The notes under the pieces were generated by a model that was given only the letters and a program-made list of their open reading frames with translations, searched no databases and was not told where the DNA came from. A stretch of 64,000 nucleotides of DNA from Petrosia ficiformis (taxonomy: Eukaryota; Porifera; Demospongiae; Haplosclerida; Petrosiidae), in the NCBI GenBank assembly GCA_947044365.1, contig OX345636.1:18144548-18208547 (forward strand). Direction: 5' to 3'. Below are positions 37,101-46,300 of the stretch, one piece after another (position 1 is the first letter of the stretch; every line of letters begins with the position of its first letter). The translations under genes and the position numbers were made by a program.

Positions 37101-40100
37101 GAAAAGTTGGCGTCAATGACTGAAGTGGAATAAAACACTGTATTTAGGAAGTTAGGACTCTTTCAAAAAAATCCTTCTGTAATTTTGTTTATAAATCCTG
37201 GTTACTTAACATATTTTTGAGTTTTTTTTGTCTGATTATGTTTAAGCCATTCTATAACTGTTATGTGATTTACAATAAAACCCTTCTAACTCTTAAAAAT
37301 ATGGTTTTTTTCAAAAACACTTCTGTAATTTTAAAGGTTCCTCTTTTATGATTAAGGAAATCCTAATAAATAAAGTTAAGAACTACACTTATAGTTGTGT
37401 ATACAATGTTTATGATTTCAAATGGATTCAATGTGTCAGCCATTTTTATATGATGACGTCATTGTTTCCATGGTTACAAATTGCGCGTGGGTGTGAGACA
37501 TGTTGGGGAACATATGTAGTGAGTATGAGGTCTGTAGTACTTATAGATCTCATGATATAAATTTTTTTCTCATGATGCTCATTTTGGAAGTTAATGACTA
37601 GTTGCACTATAGCAGAAAGTTTTTTAGTAAAAGCCTCTTGTTATTTTGGTCCTTGCATATTTTGAAGTCTGCCAATATAGCTCATTCAAGCTGCCACTGA
37701 TTGTAGTTTTCCCATACATTTGCGAACACACACACACACAAGCAGAGACAGACACACAATAATTATCCTTACCAATTCACCATACCCTTCCTCCTACACT
37801 TTGTGGCAAGGGTAATAACAATGTAATTTGTGATTTGAAAATGTGAATTCTCAAGTGTATGATTACTGGTGGCCCCAGAAGCCACCAGAAGCAACCTTAG
37901 AGAGCACATACAAAGTTAAAAAATATCCTGGGGGAGCATATCCCAAGACTTCTTCTACCCCCCAGGAGCATGATCAAGTCTTTCTCCTCCCTAACAAAAC
38001 GTCCTATATAAAACCCTAAATTATGTTTGCAACTGAAACAGTATGATTGTTTATAAGTAGTCTTACAATGAACTAATAGAATTTAGTCCACAAATTACAC
38101 CTTCTGGAATAGTAGTAAGGTGATTATTTCTGAGATTTCTACGAAAATAGGAAAAGATATAATGAGAATGCACATATTCATGAATATTCTTTTAGATAAC
38201 ATGAACAATAGTTATGCTTACAAGTACATCAGTGAAGTAAGATTACAGAATGCCTCATCTCCAAGAAGAATAAGTTCATTATCTGTTAATGATCTGAAAT
38301 GAGTTTGCATATGAAATTAATTTAAATTCTGAAATACAATTTTTTTTGTTCACTCACAAATGTTTAAGTTGGTTTAAATTTTTGAAGGCTCCATTTGGCA
38401 GAGTCACAAGTCTGTTTAAACTCAATTCACTACAGAAAGTAATAAATATAAATCACACTGTCATATTCACATACACTAGCACACATAAACATACATAGCC
38501 TGCCAGACACACACACACAGACGCATGCATACATAAATACACATGTACAGTCACACAGACAGACAAACACACAAACTGATGTATAGGTAATTTTCGAACC
38601 GATTAGCAAAAGAATGTTAATTGCGTTTTAAACAGCAATTATTGGTGTAACAGGAAATGCCACGCCTACTGGGGGGCAAAAACATGTGGAAGAAGCTGGA
38701 TTAGTGCTTGTATAATTATATTTATAGTAATTTATGATCATGAGTGAGTATTACAAGAGTTTACTACCAGTAGCTGCTACCAGATACCTTGCCAAACTAA
38801 GAGTATTGGGTTTGGAAGAGACAGATGATCCGTATTGGACAGCAAATTCATTCGTTTTTGCCCTCCCCCCCCCCCCCCCCCCCTGTTACGCCAATAATTG
38901 CTGTTTAAAGCGCAATTAACATTCCTTTGCTAATTGGTTTGAAAATTACATATACACACATTCACACACACTAACACACACACACGCATAAGATATAAAA
39001 TTATTATGCACACTCACAATCAGTCATTTGGACAATGCAATAGTAATTATTGATCAAATGCTTATCTTCAAACTCTCACTATTCTCCCAGCTTGTACAGG
39101 AAGCCAGCTGTTATATGTAGCAATAATTTTAATTCCTGAATACCTACTTCAGTTGGCTTCCTGTGCAAAATGATCAAGTTGAGTTTAATCATCATTCAAG
39201 TGACTCATTTTCTCATTTGTGGTCATAATTAATGATCGAGATTAGTAATTAATTATATATTAAAATAATACTTTACTCAGTGAAGTATAAACTCACATAT
39301 ATTGTATGTTAGCAAGTTCATCAAACAAACCAACGTCGATTGTCTCAATTCGACTATTATAAAATTCCCTGCAAGTGAAAAAGTTAAGGCATAATGGTAG
39401 TGATCTAAATGCATGCATGATGATGTAATGCAATGTAGTCTATTGTCATACAGTTTTTCTAGCGATTGTAGTCCATGAAATATACCAAATTCTAAGTGTT
39501 TGATCCAATTATTTTGCAAATACCTGCACATATGTATGAATGTGCATACATTGAATACAGACTTCCACAATTAATATGCTCGCTTACAGTTCCTTTAGTT
39601 TTGTCTGTGTACGAAATGCACCTGGAGATATATCTTGTATAAGATTAGCATCAAGTTCCCTACATAGCAAAATATTATAGTACATAAAATTTAATATAGA
39701 GTATGAAATATACACAGATGCATTTACTCTCTTTGTAAATAGTGCTACATATTTTTAGAGAGGCAGAGAGTGACAGAGACAGAGAGACATAAACAGAGAC
39801 AGAGAGGGAGATAGAGAGAGAGAGAGAGAGAGACAGAGTGACAGAGAATGTATACATGTGACAGATTAGATATATAATCATTATTGTAAATAGATTTTCT
39901 CACAGTATTTCCAGATTAACAAAATTCTCTAGCTCAGAATGGATGCCAGTGATTGAATTTTGACTTAAATCTCTATGTATGCAGTGAAAACATCAATGAT
40001 ATCATAATTATTATTGGTTGATTAATACAGATTGTGATGATATATATATATATATGATGAAGCCACCCTTCAAAGCTTCCGACAGTGCTATAAATGTGCT

Positions 40101-40633
40101 ACGTGCACCTTGGTTTGATATGTGCACTGACAATGCATATGATAAACCACAATGCATGACAGAAAACAACATTAGGTGATCAATATCGATTAATTCCTCG
40201 TGCACATATTACAGAGTCGCTTGTGCATACAATCAATCTCATAGTCATGACGCAAAAAGGAATTGGCATAAATTTACAAGGAGTACACTTGTGTACAGTA
40301 TCATAATTATATATTCCTATCATTATGTAGTACATAGATAGCCTGTATGGATTCTATTACACAAACATCATATTGCTAATCTAATTAAGTGCCATATAGT
40401 AGTTTAATATTGTGTATAGTTACGTACAGTTCTGTTGTGTTGGAAGATATCCCAAAAGGCACTGCTGTTAGCCATAAACCTGAGCAGTCAGTTCTGTAAC
40501 CTTGTCTTTCTGCTCCCTCTTGACTAGTAAGGTGACAAACACATCTAACTGGACATGTCTGGTAGGAGAACGTTGTAGAAAAAGCACAAAATAAACAAAG
40601 ATAAACAAACAGCAGGCCACTGGAAAGCTCCAT
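23330..40633 (-). CDS. Secreted LRR-immunoglobulin protein, 26 exons, 1849 aa
   Basis: Exons in order (minus strand): 40428-40633, 39904-39972, 39588-39659, 39452-39523, 39297-39368, 38358-38429, 38067-38138, 35261-35412, 34896-35019, 34555-34700, 33730-33990, 33204-33382, 32645-32768, 32061-32333, 31825-31994, 31511-31628, 31009-31296, 29761-30033, 28407-29303, 27850-28125, 27281-27550, 26479-26763, 24999-25274, 24474-24749, 23870-24124, 23330-23601. All have GT donors and AG acceptors and all phases agree; the sum is 1850 codons including the TAA at 23330-23332. Domains: signal peptide (about 1-24), LRRNT with CPVRCVC, six LRRs, LRRCT (NVIECDC..WLYDWL), then 17 Ig-like I-set domains with the usual Cys-Trp-DxGxYxC pattern. 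No membrane segment follows the last Ig, so the product is probably secreted. The order LRR then Ig is shared with peroxidasin and LRIG proteins, but there is no peroxidase or transmembrane part. An adhesion, matrix or guidance role is inferred. Confidence 0.88.
25340..25922. mobile_element. Element with about 100-bp inverted repeats in an LRR-Ig intron
   Basis: 25340-25440 and 25823-25922 are near-perfect inverses, for example tgttcactgaaggcgtccaa against its complement at 25883-25905, and gtgagccttgttatctcaac. The unit is 583 bp with a non-coding centre. The outermost bases are taactttctattt / aaatagaaagtta. Confidence 0.8.
26887..27121. mobile_element. CAGAGTTTTTGATA MITE, copy 1
   Basis: Starts cagagtttttgatatg and ends cttatcaaaactctg. 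Interior words tggcccaaagagagaactgt and gggccaatggtgtgccat recur at 34217-34437 and 44172-44319. Lies in an intron of the LRR-Ig gene. CAG/CTG ends suggest hAT. Confidence 0.75.
28407..29303 (-). CDS. Large exon with Ig domains 8-10 of the LRR-Ig gene
   Basis: One 897-base exon encodes three Ig domains without introns, residues about 915-1213. Cys-Trp pairs lie in LFTCLNNGAAPKNFTW, FVCTAEGVPTPIITW and IQCNTDGDPVPLVVW. A Thr/Pro-rich linker (PITLPTITETTPTDP) sits between Ig8 and Ig9 and could be O-glycosylated. Other Ig domains in the gene have their own exons, so this exon probably arose by loss of two introns or by insertion of a processed block. Confidence 0.87.
29761..35019 (-). CDS. Ig domains 1-7 of the LRR-Ig gene
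   Basis: Ten exons, residues about 263-914. Ig1, Ig3 and Ig5 are each cut in two by an intron in the middle of the domain (34896-35019/34555-34700, 33204-33382/32645-32768, 31825-31994/31511-31628), with mid-domain phases 2, 0 and 0. Ig2, 4, 6 and 7 are single exons with phase 1 on both sides. Typical markers are LTCVISGNPLPEVFW and DSGQYYCTA in Ig1 and LPCNIDENEDMISILW and DSGIYECVV in Ig4. Ig2 is the most divergent (IPCITTSPVVNISSAW). Confidence 0.85.
30540..30737 (-). repeat. tRNA-derived SINE
   Basis: On the minus strand the head reads tagctcagtggtgagcattg (A-box like) and, about 35 bases on, ccaggattcaattcccagtg (B-box like), the internal promoter of RNA polymerase III. The arm around the B box pairs (ctggg-type stem). 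A non-tRNA body of about 120 bases follows toward 30540. It lies in a large intron of the LRR-Ig gene. Ends are approximate. Confidence 0.6.
34217..34437. mobile_element. CAGAGTTTTTGATA MITE, copy 2
   Basis: Starts cagagtttttgataagc and ends ttaaaaaactctg; flanks gctcttct and attcttct agree at 6 of 8 positions, like a worn 8-bp target duplication. Its interior carries accattggcccaaagagc. In an LRR-Ig intron. Confidence 0.72.
35261..40633 (-). CDS. N-terminal signal peptide and LRR block of the LRR-Ig gene
   Basis: Eight exons, residues 1-262. The first carries ATG at 40633, the hydrophobic run LLFVYLCLFCAFSTTF and the LRRNT cysteines. The five exons for LRR2-6 are each exactly 72 bases and start and end in the same phase, so each adds one 24-residue repeat (for example ELDANLIQDISPGAF, YLQNNWIKHLEFGIF, ELSLNRLVTLPNGAF); LRR1 is 69 bases. 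The LRRCT exon (152 bases) changes the phase from 2 to 1, which is the phase used by most Ig exons after it. The long introns at 35413-38066 and 38430-39296 carry transposons. Confidence 0.87.
36375..36417 (+). promoter_or_regulatory. CCAAT and TATA motifs before the transposon-like ORF
   Basis: CCAAT at 36375-36379 and TATAAAT at 36411-36417. A start site about 30 bases after the TATA box would fall near 36441, which makes the ATG at 36462 the likely first codon. Motif evidence only. Confidence 0.4.
36462..37123 (+). pseudogene. Frameshifted transposon-type ORF in an LRR-Ig intron
   Basis: Begins MAPKESKRKRS with several basic stretches (possible nuclear localisation) then an acidic run (SNLSDDLDDEIP). 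The first frame stops at 36719; the reading continues in another frame toward 36752, a single frameshift near 36708-36720. The second part has SDRTVREYR, QGKYQRNGVLWQNEMLNK and RKVRHYMFAYVEGF, a style I associate with repeated transposon-related ORFs of sponges and cnidarians. No DDE catalytic part is seen. It lies opposite to the host LRR-Ig gene and has its own CCAAT/TATA motifs and poly(A) signal. The family name is not certain. Confidence 0.55.
37274..37279 (+). promoter_or_regulatory. Poly(A) signal after the transposon-like ORF
   Basis: AATAAA 151 bases after the last stop of the frameshifted ORF. Confidence 0.35.
37600..37760. repeat. Dispersed repeat, copy 1
   Basis: Shares agttttttagtaaaagcctc-like, tttgaagtctgccaata and tagttttcccatacattt with 47125-47265, in the same orientation, and ends in a CA/GACA-rich microsatellite. 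Non-coding. Confidence 0.5.
38587..38949. mobile_element. MITE with 65-bp TIRs and a captured ORF piece
   Basis: 38587-38652 and 38882-38949 are inverted copies at about 94%, for example gcaaaagaatgttaattgcg and taaacagcaattattgg. The centre holds an open frame (38737 on) reading SEYYKSLLPVAATRYLAKLR then LGLEETDDPYW, which looks like real protein rather than random ORF and may be a transposon or captured exon fragment, followed by a poly(C) run (38865-38883). Confidence 0.7.
39056..39205. repeat. Foldback related to those at 48364 and 49380
   Basis: gcttgtacaggaagccagctg pairs with cagttggcttcctgtgcaaaatg. The TGTACAGGAAG / CTTCCTGTACAAAATGG pattern recurs in the two foldbacks of the SPRYD3 intron. 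Confidence 0.45.
40039..40200. repeat. TA-run repeat, inverse of 63182-63290
   Basis: After (TA)n, gatgaagccacccttcaaag, agtgctataaatgtgctacg and ttggtttgatatgtgcactg appear in reverse complement at 63188-63270. Lies in the first intron of the LRR-Ig gene. Confidence 0.65.
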
Positions 40634-40978
40634 GGCCGTACTTTAGCCGCATAAGCGCCTTTCAAACAATTATATGTAGTTAATTATAGTACACTCACAA
40701 CACGGGAAATAACATCAATTTTGTTATTATTGTTTTACAATAGTAAAATTCAATAATGAAGACTTGATAAATTTAGTGAGGTCAGGTCTCCCTTTCTATG
40801 CACTGATCAATTCTACGAATAAACCTTAAAAAATTATTATTATTAATAATTATTATTAATAATTAAAATTAATTTTAATAATAACTTGGAATATTTAACC
40901 CGTCTAATTCTAACTACCACGCCTCTTTTTTTCCCTTCGAGAGAGCCACTGTTCTTGATCTGCTGTGGATACCTAAAT
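40634..40978. promoter_or_regulatory. Probable divergent promoter, LRR-Ig and SPRYD3
   Basis: 345 bases separate the ATG of the LRR-Ig gene (40633, minus) from the proposed SPRYD3 ATG (40979, plus). The middle is a palindromic attatt/aataat tract (40830-40885). No TATA box is obvious. Shared regulation is inferred from the geometry only. Confidence 0.4.
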
Positions 40979-43285
40979 ATGGTATGTCATATATACTTTT
41001 AATATCAATATAGTCCCTTATAAACATGTTTAGGAGTAATTGTATGGTTTTGATAAAGTATTATATCAATCTTTGAACAATAAATTAGATACTGGTTACA
41101 GGCTGATCTGTTTGGGGCAACCATTCAGTTGTAGCAGGAAGGAATAGATAGTATGTTAACCATGACTAGATTATGCCATATTTGTAATAATTATGAACCC
41201 TCAATAACTATCACTAAACTAGATAACTTCCTGAGTGGGTGGGTAGGTAAGGGAAGATGGTATTAAATGTTGAACCTTCTATCATGCCTCCCTCAAATAC
41301 TCTCTCTAATGGCGAGTAAAGTACTTGTTGATGAGATCATCGGTGACCCCTAATTCAGGTATCAGACAAATGTTTATTCAGTTGATTCATTTAAAGTCAT
41401 GATTATTATAATTATATTAGTATCCTTAAAGGAAGTACATGTAGGTGTTGTTGAGAAACAGGGAATCTACCTTATATTATATATACTACATGTAAGGCAA
41501 AGGGGCTGAATGTTGATAGTGAGCATAGTTAATAATTTGCCGGGAAATCACTTCCCAATTTAATACTTATACATATACATGTACAGGTAGCTCAGTTGGT
41601 AGAGCATCTGTCCGAAGTACAGAGTGTCGTGGGTTCGAATCCCACCTGAGGCAACTTTTATTTTTCCATTGCCTCAGGTGTCTTTCTTTCTTTATTTCTA
41701 CATCTCTGATAACATCATGTATGTACATTTATACTTTGCCAAAACATATCTATTGGTCATCATATCTTTAACCAGCTCACAAACAGTTTGTACTATACCA
41801 TATCATATTACTATTCTTGTTCTTTATATTAAGTTCACGCTATTGTTAATATGAGTTATTAGGTTATAGTATAATCATATATTAACCTTATGTCACTCAT
41901 AATACATTACAATTATTGAGATACACCATTTACATGGTTATATATAACTGGTTGTGACCTGTGATTACTTTTCAGCTTTATTAACCACCAATTCAATATG
42001 GTATTATCAAGGATGTATGCACCAGCTGTAATAATAATCACCCATATGTCACTTATACTTTTACTTCCTTTACATGTACATGTACTTACATAGCATATGT
42101 TCATATAGCATACATGTACATGTACATGTACTACACATGTATTTTAATGGTAACTACATGTATGTACATGTATAATACACATGTGCATTAGTTTGGAGGA
42201 TTTTCCCATTGCTACTGTGGAATGTCAATTGACAATAATACATGTACATTGTATAGCATGTGTATGTAGTCTATCACCCCCATTACATGAAGTTTAACAC
42301 TGACTCTAAGTACATGTACTTGTTTGTTGTTGTTACAGAGTCTTATTACACATGTAAATATGATTGTCCATATAGACATGGACCAATACAAACAAATACT
42401 CTCTAGATGCTCCTTGTTTAAGTTAATTTGACCATCTCATGCTTAAAGCACAACATACATGTACATGTATTTAGGTATCCAATAATTGCTCATTCTAGAT
42501 ACAATATTTGAATGGCTTCTTGAGCAACATCATCAGACAGAATAAGCATTCGTTGAAAATTGTTTTGCAGCAACTTTCCACTTTTGTATTTGTGGTCACA
42601 TTTGTTACATGTATACATTCTCTAGGCTCAGTCCAGTCCTGGTACAAAACTCCATACTAAAAACAGAATAGTTCCCGGACCCAGTGCCAAAGTTGAAGAT
42701 GATGTTATATCATTTTCAAGTGGAGGGTCTGTGGCTTTAGTGAAAATACTGGAACCAGTGTCTCCAATGTTGAACTATTTTGAATATGAGATATTAAACA
42801 GAGGAGGAGAGTGTGCTATAGGTATTGGAGTAGGAGCTCTGAACTATCCTCAGGTAAATCAACTATTAAATTATGAGTTGGGCAGAACATGTATACAGTA
42901 CTGAACATGTACATGTATACTGTACATGTACAGTATTGTACATGTACAGTATTGTACATGTATAGTATTGTACATGTTCAGTATTGAACAATGTACAGTA
43001 TTGTACATGTACAGTATTGAACAATGTACAGTATTGTACATGTACAGTATTGTATATGTACAGTATTGTACATGTACAGTATTGTACATGTACAGTATTG
43101 AACATGCAGTATTGTACATGTACAGTATTGTACATGTACAGTATTGTACATGTACAGTATTGTATATGTACAGTATTGAACATGTACAGTATTGTACATG
43201 TACAGTATTATACAGTACTGTATTGAACATGTTACGTGTACACGTGTGTTCATTACTGTACATGTTCAATATGTAGAGTATTGAA

Positions 43286-43346
<61 letters not shown>

Positions 43347-46300
43347 AACTATCTATCTATCTCTCTCTCTCTTGTTTGTTTTTCTTTACAATCTGTTTCT
43401 CTTCATTATTCATTCATAGGGTCGTATGCCTGGTTGGAATAAAGACAGTATAGGTTACCATGCCGATGATGGTAAATTATTTCATGAAAGAGGATTTGGT
43501 GCTAATTTTGGTCCCACATGCACAACAGGTGAATTAATAGATCTAATACAAACTGTATCTAATGGACATAAAGATTGTCTGAGATTGAGAGAAAAGAGAG
43601 AGAGAGAGGTAGAGAGAGAGATAAAGAGAGACAGACAAAGAGGTAGACAGAGAGATAGACAGAGAGATAGACAGGGAGACAGACAGAGAGATAGACAGAG
43701 TAAAAGACAGAGACAGAGGTAGACAGACTGTAGTCATGAAACAGGATTACTGCTCTTCTATAGGGGCCAGGGCCTGAGGGGGTATGGAATCTTGAATAAT
43801 CGTTAATTCTAATTAATGATACACAATGTACATGTACATGTATAATGCATAGAAAATAGTCTCCTGAGTTTCTTCGTACCTTATTGCTACATCTGAACAC
43901 ATAGCTGAATTGAGCTCTTTAAAATAAAGTTAACTGTCAAATGATTGGTAATTTTAATGTGTCTTTGAATTCTAATGATAACCTTCCCTCTATATGGTAG
44001 TGAGCAATGAAAATTCACCAAGCAGTAGTACTGTTATACATGTACATGTATTACATGTACTGTGTGCATGCAGTACTAAGCACATTCATTATGACTTCAA
44101 CTCAAACTGTGAGAGATAGACAAACAGACAGAGATAGACATTGGAGTAGGAGCACTAAAGCATGCAACACTCAAAGTTTTTGATACATTTTGAAGCTGGG
44201 CCAAATTGGCTCAGCAATTATAATTAACTGCTCCATCTGGCCCAAAGAGAGAACTGTACAGTGCCAAACAAGAAGCTCTTGAGCCAATGGTGTGCCATAT
44301 GAGCTTATCAAAAACACTGGTTACATTATATTACATGTAAAGTTATCACATCGTAATTTTGATAAATATGAAAAGACTTTATAATAGGGTGATTATTGTG
44401 CACTATATACATGTACACACATGTACATGTACATGTATATGTGTACAGTTTGTATATGTACATGTATAATGTTACTTATACATGTATGTATTTTCCTAGG
44501 TGATAAAATGGGGTGTGGAATTGATTATGATACTGATGTTGGTTTCAATTACGTAAGAATTTTCTTCACAAAGAACGGTAAACAGATTGGACAACCTCAG
44601 AAGATGAAAAGACCTGTTCATGGATTATATCCAATGTTTGGTAAGATGAATAAAATACACATACATGTGTACATGTACATGTGACATATCCAAAAATTTA
44701 TTATACACAATGAGAACCATAATTATGAGAACTGGGTGATAGTGAAATTATTAACTATCACGATATATAATAGTTACATGTACTTGAATGACAGTGATTA
44801 CTATCATGATAGGGATATTAAAATTTGGATATAGATTCTTAGTATTTTCCATTTGTGGGAGGTCGTCCAGGGAACTTCCCTTCCAAGATGTTTGCATAAC
44901 TGAACATTCAGTATGATATGTGGTTAAAAAGTACTCAGTCAGTCATATAATAATATTTATATGATTCTGGAGGCATCTTTGGGTGGGTCAATTGTAATGC
45001 AATGTAATACATGTATATTACTATTACTATTACCTTAAAAATCAGTATATTACTATTACTATCACCTCCTAAATCAATGTAATATATTACTATTACCTTA
45101 AAAATCAGTATATTACTATTACTATTACCACCTAAGTCAGTGTTGCTGGTATGGATTACTATAGTATTGAGGTTTCTTTGAAATTCTTTCATGTTTTAAA
45201 CTATGTACATTAATGACCATATTGCATTGCATTGCAGTTAGTTTTTCAAAAACATTTCTGGCCAAAACTTTTACCTCCAATACTAAAATGTCTTACTATT
45301 TTAAGGAACATATTACTTAACATTAATTACAATTACTATTACTATTACCTTAACATTGATATTGTATATTACTACATGTATTACTATTACCTCAACATTG
45401 AGATTGTATATTACTATTACTATTACTTGACTGTCTATTACTATTACTATTTCTATAGGTGATAGAAATTGTAATGGTAATAGACAATCCTATTTCTATT
45501 ACTAATGCTATTACCTCAGTTTTTTTAATTACCTATTACTATTACTATTACCTCAACATTGAGATTGTATATTACTATTACTATTACTTGACTGTCTATT
45601 ACTATTACTATTTCTATAGGTGATAGAAATTGTAATGGTAATAGACAATCCTATTTCTATTACTAATACTATTACCTCAGTTTTTTTTAATTACCTATTA
45701 CTATTACTATTACCTCAACATTGAGATTGTATATTACTATTACTATTACTTGACTGTCTATTACTATCACTATTTCTATAGGTGATAGAAATTGTAATGG
45801 TAATAGACAATCCTATTTCTATTACTAATGCTATTACCTCAGTTTTTTTAATTACCTATTACTATTACTATTACCTTGAAAATTGTATTACTAATTTACT
45901 ATTATCTATTACATGTATGATGTACCTCATGTCTGCATTAATAATGTAATATAAATATTTGTATTTGTATTTGAATTTGTTTTTTTTTTCAAAATATTTG
46001 TGTTTGTAATTAAATACTTTTCCCATGTATTTGACCCAAGTTTGGACACTATAGCATTTGACATAATTAGAATGATGTTCAAGTCACATGATCCATGTTT
46101 TTATCAGTGTCTGTTATTTCATTTGTTACTACTAAATTCTCATGAGCACGAGTGTACATATACATATACATGTAGTAGTGTGACATATCAGTGACCATTT
46201 AACCACTTTCATCCACCGTATGAAGTATGAACATATGTAAGCCTAGGCCAAATCCATTAATGTGTGTGGGTGATGAGTTTGGCCTTAATTAGAGTGATTC

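Noticed and set aside
41581..41655. Functional tRNA-Phe gene
   Set aside because: The acceptor stem does not pair and position 33 is not T, so it was kept only as a tRNA-like pseudo or SINE head.
42866..43276. Five overlapping open frames on both strands rich in Tyr, Cys and Met
   Set aside because: They are translations of the near-palindromic TGTACATGTACAG array; any frame is open because the unit lacks stops.
43426..43722. 98-codon frame extending the SPRYD3 exon
   Set aside because: It reads through the donor at 43529 into a GA-rich repeat; splicing to 44500 restores the SPRY domain.
45232..45462. Tyr-rich 76-codon frame
   Set aside because: Translation of the TTACTA minisatellite.
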